From: Alangreenwoodia sp963602445 | GTDB lineage: Bacteria > Bacillota > Clostridia > Peptostreptococcales > Anaerovoracaceae | DNA length: 9,759 nucleotides | Direction: 5' to 3' | Assembly: GCA_963602445.1 (NCBI GenBank) | Contig: CAVCIY010000104.1 | Location: forward strand, 1-9,759 | In this document: positions 1 to 7,277 of the stretch, one piece after another | How positions within the stretch are numbered: position 1 is the stretch's first letter | Layout of the letters: the number at the start of each line of letters is the position of its first letter | Program-made: the position numbers and the translations under genes | Notes under the pieces: generated by a model | The model's database searches: none | What the model saw: the letters and a program-made list of their open reading frames with translations, nothing else | Told to the model about the DNA's origin: nothing

Positions 1-1
1 A

Positions 2-61
2 TATATAAACAAATATTATATATAAGCAAAATATAAACAAAACGAAAATATATGAACAGAG
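2..61. repeat. AT-rich degenerate tandem repeat upstream of pyc
   Basis: About four imperfect units of 13-17 bp built on TATATAAACAAA-like sequence start at 2, 17, 32 and 49, for example TATATAAACAAATAT then TATATATAAGCAAAA. The array may extend to the left of the window. No coding potential is seen. It could be part of an AT-rich promoter upstream element, but low complexity alone could also produce the pattern, so the call is modest. Confidence 0.45.
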
Positions 62-191
62 TTTGGGACAAATGGGAATTGACTTCGAACCGCGTCATAT
101 AAAGGCCGGAAGAGGATTTGGCTTATAAAAGCGGTGACCTCCGGCAATCAGTTATTATTGCAGTTAAATAAGAAAATGGGGGATTGACAAA
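62..191 (+). other. 5' flank and leader of pyc
   Basis: This stretch lies between the AT-rich repeat and the pyc start. It holds an imperfect hairpin pairing GCCGGA (105-110) with TCCGGC (140-145), extended by GG/CC across a small bulge, and a 12-bp tandem pair beginning CAGTTA at 149 and 161. A TTGACT (79-84) and TATAAA (98-103) are present but only 13 bp apart, too close for a sigma-70 promoter. The SD is GGGGGA at 178-183, 8 bases before the ATG. No riboswitch was recognised. Confidence 0.35.
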
Positions 192-3100
192 ATGAAAAAG
201 TTTAAAAAGGTTCTCGTTGCAAACAGAGGAGAAATCGCAATCAGAATTTTTCGAGCTTGCAGCGAACTTGGAATCAGAACTGTAGCAATCTATTCAGAAG
301 AAGATAAAAATGCTCTTTTCAGAACCAAGGCAGACGAATCTTATCAGATTGGCAAGTGCAAGGGTCCGGTAGATGCATATCTCGGAATCACCGAAATCAT
401 CGACCTTGCGAAGCTGAAGGGTGTAGACGCAATCCATCCAGGATATGGTTTTCTTGCGGAAAATAGCGATTTTGCAAAGAAGTGCGAAGAAGCAGGCATC
501 GAATTTATAGGACCTACTCATGTAATGATGGATCAGCTCGGCGACAAGATCAAGTCTAAGATCGTTGCTCACGAGGTAAATGTTCCTACCATCCCGGGCG
601 TTGAGGAGGCAATTAAGTCCGAAGAAGACGCTGTTAAGTTTGCTGAGTTTTGCGGATATCCTGTTATGCTCAAGGCATCTGCAGGCGGCGGCGGAAGAGG
701 CATGAGAATCGTAAGAAATCCGGAAGATCTCATCGCCGAATTCAACAGCGCACAGAGCGAAGCCAGAAAAGCATTTGGTATCGATGATATCTTTATCGAA
801 AAATATCTCGAAGAACCAAAACATATAGAAGTTCAGATTCTCGGTGACAAGTATGGAAATATTGTTCACCTTTATGAGAGAGACTGTTCCATCCAGAGAC
901 GTCACCAGAAGGTTGTAGAATTCACACCTGCTCAGACTATTACACAGGAGCAGAGAGAAGCTATTTGTGCGGACGCACTCAAGCTCGCAAGACACGTGAA
1001 TTACAGAAGTGCAGGTACAGTTGAATTTCTGGTAGATAAGACAGGAAAGCATTACTTCATCGAGATGAACCCTCGTATCCAGGTTGAGCATACTGTCTCT
1101 GAATGTCTCACAGGAATTGATATTGTTCAGTCTCAGATTCTTATCGCTGAAGGTTATGCACTCGATTCTGAAGAAATAGGCATTCCAAATCAGGAGTCAA
1201 TCATTCCTCGCGGAGCTGCTATCCAGTGTCGTATTACTACAGAAGATCCGGCAAATTCATTTGCTCCTGACACAGGCACGATCGAATTTTATGCTACAGG
1301 ATCGGGCAACGGCATCCGTCTTGACGGAGGCAACGGATTCACAGGTGCTGTTATCACGCCTTATTATGACAGCCTTCTCGTAAAGGTTACTTCATTTGGC
1401 AAGGATTTCAAGGCTGCGACAGCAAGAGCTATCAGAGCACTCGGCGAGCTGAAGATCAAGGGCGTAAAGACAAACAGAAACTTCCTTCTCAATGTACTCA
1501 ATCATCCTACATTCCAGGCAGGCGCGTGCAATACAGGATTTATCGACAACAATCCTGAGCTCCTGAATGTCGGAACTGATGATGATGCGGAATCAAGAGT
1601 TTTGAAGTTCTTGGGAAATAAGGCAGTAAACGAAGTTAAGTGGCAGAATCCTCCGGTACAGCCGCCTGCAGTTCCTGAAATCGATACAGATATCTCTACG
1701 CTCAGAGGTACAAAGCAGATTTTTGACGAACGCGGTCCTGAAGGCCTTGCAAAGTGGGTTCTCGACCAAAAGAGTCTTCTCTTCACAGATACTACGATGA
1801 GAGATGCTCAGCAGTCTCTTATGGCTACAAGAGTTCGTACGATAGATATGGAAAGAATCGCTCCTGCCGTTGCGGATTACGGCAGAGACCTCTTCTCACT
1901 CGAAATGTGGGGCGGCGCTACATTTGACGTAGCATTCAGATTCCTTAAGGAAAATCCGTGGGAAAGACTCGAAACTCTCAGAAAGAAGATTCCAAACATA
2001 CTCTTCCAGATGCTCCTTAGAGGCGCAAATGCGGTAGGTTACAAGAACTATCCTGACAATGTCGTAAGAAAGTTTGTAAAGGAATCAGCTGCAGCCGGCA
2101 TCGATGTATTCAGAGTATTTGACTCACTCAACTGGGTTGAAGGCATGAGTGTAGCTATGGACGAAGTCAGAAATCAGGGCAAGATCCTGGAAGCTTCTAT
2201 GTGTTATACAGGCGATATTCTCGACGACAAGAGAGACAAGTATACTCTTGATTATTACATCAAGAAGGCAAAGGATCTCCAGGCTCACGGCGCAAATATC
2301 ATTGCGATCAAGGACATGTCAAGCTTGCTTAAGCCTATGGCAGCTCACAAGCTGATCACAGCTCTCAAGAATGAAGTTGACGTTCCTATTCACCTTCATA
2401 CGCATGACACAAGCGGCAACGGCGGAGCAACTATCATGATGGCTGCTATGGCAGGCGTAGATATTGTCGATGCTGCATTCGACAGCATGGCAGGACTTAC
2501 AAGTCAGCCGGCTCTCAACTCAGCAGCAGCTGCACTTGAGCATACGGAAAGAGCTACAGGCATGGATCTCGATAAGCTTCAGGATCTGTCTACTTATTGG
2601 GCAGGCATACGTCCTATCTATGAGGATTATGAATCAGAGCTCAAATCAGGTACCGCAGAAATCTACAAGTATGAAATTCCGGGCGGACAATATTCAAATC
2701 TCAGACCTCAGGTTGCAAGCTTCGGTCTTGAGCACAAATTTGTCGATGTAAAGGAAATGTATATCAAGGTAAATGAAATGCTCGGCGATATCATCAAGGT
2801 TACACCTTCTTCAAAGGCTGTAGGCGATATGGCTATCTTCATGGTACAAAATGATCTGACTCCGGAAAATATTTACGAAAAAGCAAAGGGAATGGACTTC
2901 CCTGACTCAATCGTTTCATACTTCGAAGGTATGATGGGCCAGCCTGAAGGAGGATTCCCTGAAAAGCTCAGAGATCTTGTTCTTAAGGGCAAGCCGCCAA
3001 TCGATGCCAGACCGGGAACATTACTTCCGGATGAGGATTTCGAAGCTATCAGAGAAATGCTGAACAAGAAGTATGACATGCAGGCAACAGATCAGGATGT

Positions 3101-3662
3101 AATAAGCTATTGTATATATCCAAAGGTATTTGAAGATTATCTCACTGCTCTCAAGAAGGAAGGAAGCTTCAGATATATGGATTCTGACATATTCTTCCAT
3201 GGCATCCAGGAAGGTGCTATAGGTGAGGTTGAGCTCGAAGAAGGAAAAATCCTCGTAATCAAGCTTGTAGAAATCAAGAATCCTGATGAAGACGGAAACA
3301 GAGAGCTTATCTATCAGGTCAATGGTCTCATGCGTCAGATTGTTATCAAGGACAAAGCGGCAGTTACTAAGGCTTCTAAGCAGTCAATCCTTATGGCAGA
3401 CGCCGACAACGATTATGAGATCGGAGCAAATATTCCGGGCAGCATCGTGAAGGTTATTGTGAAGGAAGGCGAAACTGTAGCTGAAGGTCAGCCTATCGCT
3501 GTTATTGAAGCTATGAAGATGGAGACAAATATCATCACTCCTGTAGAAGGTATAATCGACAAGATATTTGTTCACCAGGGAGACCAGGTAGTTTCCGGTC
3601 AGCTCGTTGCGAAGCTGAAGGAGCCTGAAGTAGACGAAGGCGAAAAGACTGTTACGCTGTAG
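192..3662 (+). CDS. pyc: Pyruvate carboxylase, single-chain biotin enzyme
   Basis: Cytosolic, biotin-dependent, ATP-driven carboxylation of pyruvate to oxaloacetate, the usual anaplerotic reaction. At 1156 residues it has the normal length for the one-subunit family. Domain order is complete. The N-terminal biotin carboxylase opens with KVLVANRGEIAIRI and has the ATP-grasp glycine loop at residues 165-171 (GGGGRGM) after K161. The carboxyltransferase TIM barrel has DTTMRDAQQS from residue 533, the lysine expected to be carbamylated at K707 (IKDM) and metal ligands H736 and H738 (LHTHD). A PYC/OADA linker domain follows, then a C-terminal biotin carrier domain with EAMKMET, biotin lysine K1109. 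The start has a strong SD (GGGGGA, spacer 8) and MKKFKKVLVANRGE matches family N-termini. Acetyl-CoA activation is common in the family but cannot be read here. It appears to be a single-gene unit, with a long non-coding gap downstream. Confidence 0.97.
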   Translation: MKKFKKVLVANRGEIAIRIFRACSELGIRTVAIYSEEDKNALFRTKADESYQIGKCKGPVDAYLGITEIIDLAKLKGVDAIHPGYGFLAENSDFAKKCEEAGIEFIGPTHVMMDQLGDKIKSKIVAHEVNVPTIPGVEEAIKSEEDAVKFAEFCGYPVMLKASAGGGGRGMRIVRNPEDLIAEFNSAQSEARKAFGIDDIFIEKYLEEPKHIEVQILGDKYGNIVHLYERDCSIQRRHQKVVEFTPAQTITQEQREAICADALKLARHVNYRSAGTVEFLVDKTGKHYFIEMNPRIQVEHTVSECLTGIDIVQSQILIAEGYALDSEEIGIPNQESIIPRGAAIQCRITTEDPANSFAPDTGTIEFYATGSGNGIRLDGGNGFTGAVITPYYDSLLVKVTSFGKDFKAATARAIRALGELKIKGVKTNRNFLLNVLNHPTFQAGACNTGFIDNNPELLNVGTDDDAESRVLKFLGNKAVNEVKWQNPPVQPPAVPEIDTDISTLRGTKQIFDERGPEGLAKWVLDQKSLLFTDTTMRDAQQSLMATRVRTIDMERIAPAVADYGRDLFSLEMWGGATFDVAFRFLKENPWERLETLRKKIPNILFQMLLRGANAVGYKNYPDNVVRKFVKESAAAGIDVFRVFDSLNWVEGMSVAMDEVRNQGKILEASMCYTGDILDDKRDKYTLDYYIKKAKDLQAHGANIIAIKDMSSLLKPMAAHKLITALKNEVDVPIHLHTHDTSGNGGATIMMAAMAGVDIVDAAFDSMAGLTSQPALNSAAAALEHTERATGMDLDKLQDLSTYWAGIRPIYEDYESELKSGTAEIYKYEIPGGQYSNLRPQVASFGLEHKFVDVKEMYIKVNEMLGDIIKVTPSSKAVGDMAIFMVQNDLTPENIYEKAKGMDFPDSIVSYFEGMMGQPEGGFPEKLRDLVLKGKPPIDARPGTLLPDEDFEAIREMLNKKYDMQATDQDVISYCIYPKVFEDYLTALKKEGSFRYMDSDIFFHGIQEGAIGEVELEEGKILVIKLVEIKNPDEDGNRELIYQVNGLMRQIVIKDKAAVTKASKQSILMADADNDYEIGANIPGSIVKVIVKEGETVAEGQPIAVIEAMKMETNIITPVEGIIDKIFVHQGDQVVSGQLVAKLKEPEVDEGEKTVTL

Positions 3663-3701
3663 GTTCAAGAATGACCTGTGGTGCGGGTTTCAAAATCGGC
3701 C

Positions 3702-3768
3702 TGCGATATGTGCGAGATAAGCTTGCCGATGTGTGTGAGATAAGCTTGCGATACGGCGGTTATCTTGG
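3702..3768. repeat. 22-23 bp tandem repeat behind pyc
   Basis: Two close copies of TGCGATATGTGCGAGATAAG-CT (3702-3723 and 3724-3746, the second with one inserted base) are followed by a degenerate third copy from 3747. The array begins about 40 bp after the pyc stop codon. AGATAA (3738-3743) can pair with TTATCT (3760-3765), but no T-tract follows, so I do not call a terminator. The rest of 3663-3810 shows nothing else recognisable. Confidence 0.6.
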
Positions 3769-3810
3769 ATAATTTGAAAATTTAAATGTTTATATGCGGG
3801 CTGTCCCAAT

Positions 3811-3856
3811 ATGACAAATCCTGTCATCGATTTCTTTTATGACATAAAGTTATAAT
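3811..3856 (+). promoter_or_regulatory. Possible aroF promoter with operator-like dyad
   Basis: A consensus -10 hexamer TATAAT lies at 3851-3856. No good -35 is found at 15-19 bp upstream, and the base pair before it is AG rather than the TG of an extended -10. Just upstream is a perfect dyad ATGACA-N5-TGTCAT (3811-3827), and ATGACAT recurs at 3839-3845, beside the -10. A weak core promoter with a dyad and an extra half-site is what an activator- or repressor-controlled promoter looks like, but the regulator is unknown. If used, it gives an mRNA leader of about 255 bases before the DAHP synthase gene. Confidence 0.4.
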
Positions 3857-3874
3857 GGGATGGTCTGCTTTAAA

Positions 3875-3915
3875 GCTTTAATGCTTTTATACATTACAGA
3901 CTAAAAGCATAAAGC
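3875..3915 (+). other. Long hairpin in aroF leader
   Basis: The arms GCTTTAATGCTTTTA (3875-3889) and TAAAAGCATAAAGC (3902-3915) pair over 14 bp with one bulged A, enclosing a 12-base loop. It is followed by GCGTAAAAAC rather than a T-run on the + strand, so it is not a standard terminator for pyc. A smaller perfect hairpin GCCGC-AAAT-GCGGC follows at 3929-3942. Both would lie in the leader if the TATAAT at 3851 is used. A role in leader folding or mRNA stability is inference. Confidence 0.45.
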
Positions 3916-3929
3916 GTAAAAACAAAAGG

Positions 3930-4114
3930 CCGCAAATGCGGCGAAAAAACAACATTAGAGACGTAAGACGGCGAAGGGAAAACGAAATATCCGTAAGCCG
4001 GCGGAAAAACAACATTAGAGACGTAAGTCGGCGGAAAGAAACTGAAGAAAAAACCGTAAAATCGGCGAAAAAACAACAGTAGAGCCGTAAGTCGGCGGAA
4101 AGAAAAAAGGGGGA
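3930..4114. repeat. 30-33 bp tandem array ending at the aroF ribosome binding site
   Basis: Six units start at 3930, 3961, 3991, 4021, 4054 and 4085. The conserved core is CCGTAAGTCGGCGGAAA. Units alternate between a tail containing AACAACATTAGAG (units 1, 3, 5) and a purine-rich tail (units 2, 4, 6), giving a dimer of about 61 bp. The purine tail of the last unit becomes the SD AAGGGGGA of DAHP synthase, so the start region of the gene is itself a repeat unit. A 48-codon open frame (ATG 3936, TAG 4080-4082, with AAAGG 6 bases before the ATG) stays in phase because units of 30 bp equal ten codons. It would encode a very basic peptide repeating RRKNNIRDV. I do not call it a gene. Confidence 0.8.
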
Positions 4115-4119
4115 AATTT

Positions 4120-5133
4120 ATGATACTGGTACTTAACAATCATGCGGATGAAGAAAAAAAAGCCATATTTAAGGGAAAGCTGAAGGCACTGGGATTTGAA
4201 ATACACGAGTCTAAGGGCCTTGGCAGTGAGCTGTGGGGCCTTGTAGGCGACACTTCCATACTTGACGACGACTTTGTGCTGAGCAATGACGTAGTTCAGA
4301 GCATGAGAAGAATTCAGGAACCGTACAAGATGGCAAACAGAAATATGCATCCTGAAGATACTGTTATAGATGTATGCGGAAAAAAATTCGGAGGCGGTCA
4401 TTTCCAGGTAATAGCCGGTCCGTGTTCCATAGAGACGAAAGATCAGATCACTTCCGTTGCTATGGATGTCAAGGCTAGTGGCGCAGGTCTTCTGAGAGGC
4501 GGGGCTTTTAAGCCGAGGACATCGCCTTATTCGTTCCAGGGACTTCAAAATGACGGACTCAAGCTTCTTCTTGAAGCAAAGAAAGCGACAGGTCTTCCTG
4601 TAGTTACAGAAATAATGACACCTGAGCACCTTGAACTGTTTGAAGACGTTGATATAGTTCAGGTAGGCGCCAGAAATATGCAAAACTTCCAGCTTCTGAA
4701 GGCTCTGGGCAAATGCAATAAGACAGTTCTTCTTAAGAGAGGCCTTGCAAATACACTCGAAGAGCTCGTAATGAGTGCCGAATATATCATGGCAGGCGGC
4801 AACGAAAATGTCATTCTTTGCGAGAGAGGAATACGTACATTTGAGACGTCTATGAGAAATACGCTCGACATTTCGGCGGTTCCGATGCTGAGAAAAATGA
4901 CTCACCTGCCTATAGTTATCGATCCGAGCCATGCCGCAGGTATTCGCTGGATGGTCGAGCCTCTTGCTCTTGCTGCGATTGCGGTAGGCGCAGACGGACT
5001 TATGATCGAAGTTCACAATGATCCTGCCACGGCACTTTGTGATGGACCACAGTCACTTACGCCACAGGACTTTGACAATCTTATGAAGAAGATCAAGAAG
5101 ACAGTTGAGTTCTTTGGAAAGACTATGGAATAG
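4120..5133 (+). CDS. aroF: 3-deoxy-7-phosphoheptulonate synthase (DAHP synthase, type I beta with N-terminal regulatory domain)
   Basis: Condenses phosphoenolpyruvate with erythrose 4-phosphate, the first step of the shikimate pathway to aromatic amino acids; metal-dependent and cytosolic. Residues 1 to about 70 form a ferredoxin-like regulatory domain of the type found in the Thermotoga enzyme, where it gives feedback inhibition by aromatic amino acids. The TIM barrel follows, with AGPCSIE (C102), KPRTSPYSFQG (K131), GARNMQNF (183-190), KRG (206-208), DPSHAAG (H271), IEVH (E297) and CDGP (D308). C102, H271, E297 and D308 fit the four metal ligands of the family. Length is 337 residues, normal for the class. 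The start has a strong SD (GGGGGA, spacer 5). No other aro gene is nearby, so it may be regulated separately through its repeat-filled leader. The symbol is a family name; others use aroA(G) or aroG. Confidence 0.95.
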   Translation: MILVLNNHADEEKKAIFKGKLKALGFEIHESKGLGSELWGLVGDTSILDDDFVLSNDVVQSMRRIQEPYKMANRNMHPEDTVIDVCGKKFGGGHFQVIAGPCSIETKDQITSVAMDVKASGAGLLRGGAFKPRTSPYSFQGLQNDGLKLLLEAKKATGLPVVTEIMTPEHLELFEDVDIVQVGARNMQNFQLLKALGKCNKTVLLKRGLANTLEELVMSAEYIMAGGNENVILCERGIRTFETSMRNTLDISAVPMLRKMTHLPIVIDPSHAAGIRWMVEPLALAAIAVGADGLMIEVHNDPATALCDGPQSLTPQDFDNLMKKIKKTVEFFGKTME

Positions 5134-5158
5134 AGATTTGTACGCAGATAGAATTCAA

Positions 5159-5376
5159 ACCAAACAGGAAAGATAACATTAAATATGAAAAAATGGTATC
5201 AAGTAGAAAACGATATCAAACAGGAAAGAATGGTATCAAATAGAAAATGATATCAAACAGGAAAGAATGATACCAAACAGGAAAGAATGGTATCAAATAG
5301 AAAATGATATCAAACAGGAAAGAATGATACCAAACAGGAAAATGATATCAAACAGGAAAGAATGATATCAAATATG
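5159..5376. repeat. 17/20-bp tandem array with palindromic octamers upstream of deoD
   Basis: About twelve units fill nearly all of the gap. Two unit types alternate: 20 bp (ATCAAACAGGAAAGAATGRT) and 17 bp (ATCAAATAGAAAATGAT), giving a 37-bp super-period. Ten octamers of the form TGRTAYCA, one with a C in the first position, start at 5194, 5211, 5231, 5248, 5268, 5288, 5305, 5325, 5343 and 5363. Neighbouring octamers can pair, for example TGATACCA 5268-5275 with TGGTATCA 5288-5295 around a 12-base loop holding AGGAAAG. Each 20-bp unit contains an SD-like AGGA close to an ATG. The last, diverged unit supplies the deoD SD (AAAGGA, 5377-5382). Confidence 0.9.
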
Positions 5377-5389
5377 AAAGGACTAATAA

Positions 5390-6103
5390 ATGTCAGAATC
5401 ATTGCATATAGGAGCTCCGATAGATGCGGTTGCCGATACTGTATTTATGCCGGGAGACCCGATCAGGGCAAAATTTATAGCGGAAAACTTTCTTGAAAAT
5501 GTTACGCAATATACAAAGGTGAGAAATGCCTTCGGTTATACCGGATATTATAAGGGAAAGAGAGTATCTGTACAGACAAGCGGAATGGGAATGCCGTCTA
5601 TGTCGATTTACGCTCACGAACTGATCAATGTTTACAGATGCAAGAATCTTATAAGAGTCGGATCCGCAGGGTCTTACCAGGCTGACGTTCATCTCAATGA
5701 CATAGTTGTAGGCGTTTCCGCCTCAACAGATTCAAGGCTCCAATACAGCTTTGATCTGCCGGGAACGTTTGCTCCTGCCGCAAGTTTTGATCTTTTACTT
5801 GCTGCTTACAAATCCGCACAAAAGGTCGGAGTTCCGGCAAAGTTTGGAAATGTTGTATCTGTAGATGTCTTTTATGATATAAATCAAAACATATGGAAAA
5901 AATGGGCGAGCATGGGAATTCTTGCGGTTGAAATGGAGGCCGCGGCTCTTTATATGAAAGCTGCGCATTCAGGGGTGAATGCTCTTGCTATGATGACTGT
6001 AAGTGACAATTTCGTCACCGGCGGAAAGCTTTCTGTAGAAGAAAGGGAAGAAGGTTTCGGCAATATGATTGAGGTTGCGCTTAATATGGTCGAATATCTG
6101 TAA
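5390..6103 (+). CDS. deoD: Purine nucleoside phosphorylase, DeoD type
   Basis: Phosphorolysis of purine (deoxy)nucleosides to free base and (deoxy)ribose 1-phosphate in nucleoside salvage; the family is hexameric and cytosolic. Length is 237 residues, as usual for DeoD. Visible active-site elements are H6, which reaches into the neighbouring subunit in the E. coli enzyme, GDPIRAK (22-28, R26), VRN (R45), IRVGSAG (R89, S92), VEMEAA (E181, M182, E183) and TVSDN (D206), with R219 at the spacing of the E. coli Asp204/Arg217 pair. The motif reads SDNF instead of the E. coli SDHI, a change next to but not at the catalytic aspartate. The ATG has SD AAAGGA with a 7-base spacer. It sits between a 17/20-bp repeat array and, 64 bp downstream, the aminopeptidase, with which it is probably co-transcribed. 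Confidence 0.95.
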   Translation: MSESLHIGAPIDAVADTVFMPGDPIRAKFIAENFLENVTQYTKVRNAFGYTGYYKGKRVSVQTSGMGMPSMSIYAHELINVYRCKNLIRVGSAGSYQADVHLNDIVVGVSASTDSRLQYSFDLPGTFAPAASFDLLLAAYKSAQKVGVPAKFGNVVSVDVFYDINQNIWKKWASMGILAVEMEAAALYMKAAHSGVNALAMMTVSDNFVTGGKLSVEEREEGFGNMIEVALNMVEYL

Positions 6104-6104
6104 T

Positions 6105-6149
6105 TTTGCGGTGCGAGAGTTTGCGGTGTGAAAATTTGTGATGCATAAT
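6105..6149. repeat. Three 15-bp tandem units between deoD and the aminopeptidase
   Basis: TTTGCGGTGCGAGAG (6105-6119), TTTGCGGTGTGAAAA (6120-6134) and TTTGTGATGCATAAT (6135-6149) stand head to tail. They begin one base after the deoD stop codon and end directly before the aminopeptidase SD (AAGGAG, 6152-6157), so the whole spacer is repeat. No terminator is seen, consistent with co-transcription. Confidence 0.65.
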
Positions 6150-6167
6150 TTAAGGAGATGAATATTT

Positions 6168-7277
6168 ATGGATCCAAGAAATAAAAAATTTGCCGAGATG
6201 ATAGTTAATTATTCGTGCAGAGTAAAAAAGGGAGAGAAAGTTCTGATTGAAGAAATCGGTACAAGTGCAAAGCCGCTTATAAAAGAGATAATAAGAGCGG
6301 TCTACAGAGCGGGCGGTTATCCTTATATCGGCCTTAGTGATTCTTCTCTGAACAGAGAGATTATTATGGAATGCGGTGAAGAACAGCTCGAATTTATGCG
6401 GGATTATGAAATGTATCAGATGAAGGGCATGGATGCTTATATTGCTGTCAGAGCCTCAGACAACACATCAGAGCTTTCGGACTGTCCTCCCGAAAAGCTT
6501 AAAATGTACAACAAAATTCTCAGACCCGTGCTTGACCAAAGGGTAGATCACACAAAGTGGGTCATTATGAGATATCCGAATGATTCAATGGCGCAGCTTG
6601 CCGCAATGAGTACGGAAGCATTCGAGGATTTTTATTATGATGTATGTACTCTCGATTATGCAAAGATGTCTGCCGCAATGGATCCTCTTGTCGAGCTCAT
6701 GAACAAAACAGACAAAGTGAGAATAGTTGCGCCGGGAACCGATCTGACATTCTCTATAAAGGGAATACCTGCGATAAAGTGTGCGGGAGAGTGCAACATC
6801 CCCGATGGCGAAGTCTATACAGCTCCTGTCAAAGATTCTGTGAATGGCGTGATTTCGTACAATACTGTATCACAGGCACAGGGATTTACCTTTGAAAATA
6901 TAGTCTTTCATATCGAAAACGGCAAGATTGTAAAGGCGGAGGCAAATGACAACGAACGTATAAATGCTCTTCTTGATACCGATGAAGGCGCAAGATATTT
7001 CGGTGAATTTGCGATAGGCGTAAATCCGTATGTGCTCCATCCAATGAAGGACACTCTTTTCGATGAAAAAATTTGCGGGAGCATTCATCTGACACCGGGG
7101 GCCTCATATGAAGACGCACCAAACGGAAATAAGTCAGCTGTCCATTGGGATCTCGTACTCATTCAGAGGGAAGATTACGGCGGCGGAGAAATTTGGTTTG
7201 ACGATGTTCTTGTAAGAAAGGACGGATTATTTGTCCTGCCGGAGCTTAAAGGACTTAATCCGGAAAATTTAAAATAA
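6168..7277 (+). CDS. Aminopeptidase, peptidase family M29 (AmpS/PepS-like)
   Basis: Leucyl-type metallo-aminopeptidase removing N-terminal residues from peptides; members are cytosolic dimers with two metal ions. Family signatures are NIPDGEVYTAP (210-220), FGEFAIGVNP (278-287), HLTPGASY (307-314) and AVHWDLV (324-330). By comparison with the family, likely metal ligands and catalytic residues are E215, E280, H307, Y314, H326 and D328, all present. At 369 residues it is about 40 shorter than the classic AmpS/PepS proteins of about 410, but all signatures are intact, so it looks like a compact subgroup rather than a truncation. SD AAGGAG at 6152-6157 has a 10-base spacer; another ATG at 6158 is out of frame. 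It lies 64 bp behind deoD and is followed by a 36-bp repeat array and a terminator, making it the probable last gene of its transcript. No signal peptide is visible. Confidence 0.93.
   Translation: MDPRNKKFAEMIVNYSCRVKKGEKVLIEEIGTSAKPLIKEIIRAVYRAGGYPYIGLSDSSLNREIIMECGEEQLEFMRDYEMYQMKGMDAYIAVRASDNTSELSDCPPEKLKMYNKILRPVLDQRVDHTKWVIMRYPNDSMAQLAAMSTEAFEDFYYDVCTLDYAKMSAAMDPLVELMNKTDKVRIVAPGTDLTFSIKGIPAIKCAGECNIPDGEVYTAPVKDSVNGVISYNTVSQAQGFTFENIVFHIENGKIVKAEANDNERINALLDTDEGARYFGEFAIGVNPYVLHPMKDTLFDEKICGSIHLTPGASYEDAPNGNKSAVHWDLVLIQREDYGGGEIWFDDVLVRKDGLFVLPELKGLNPENLK

Noticed and set aside
79..103. TTGACT and TATAAA as a pyc promoter
   Set aside because: The boxes are only 13 bp apart, too close for a sigma-70 promoter. 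The real pyc promoter was not identified.
63..3809. TTGGGACA (63-70) and its inverted copy TGTCCCAA (3802-3809) flanking pyc, as possible mobile element ends
   Set aside because: An 8-base match can occur by chance in a window of this size. There is no transposase, longer inverted repeat or target duplication, and pyc is a core gene.
3929..3950. GCCGC-AAAT-GCGGC hairpin as a terminator for pyc
   Set aside because: On the + strand it is followed by an A-run, not a T-run. Only on the minus strand would it resemble a weak terminator, and no minus-strand gene is there.
3930..4114. CRISPR array
   Set aside because: The units are degenerate and contiguous with no unique spacers between conserved repeats, and no cas gene is present. 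The same holds for the other arrays.
4015..5016. A 333-codon open frame on the minus strand opposite the DAHP synthase gene
   Set aside because: It is antisense to a gene with complete family motifs, shows no recognisable domain and is very rich in residues expected from reading the opposite strand of biased codons. The same applies to the 265-codon minus frame at 294-1091 inside pyc.
5390..6103. SDNF instead of SDHI in DeoD as a sign of an inactive enzyme
   Set aside because: The catalytic aspartate and its arginine partner at +13 are both kept, as are the phosphate-binding arginines, so activity is expected.
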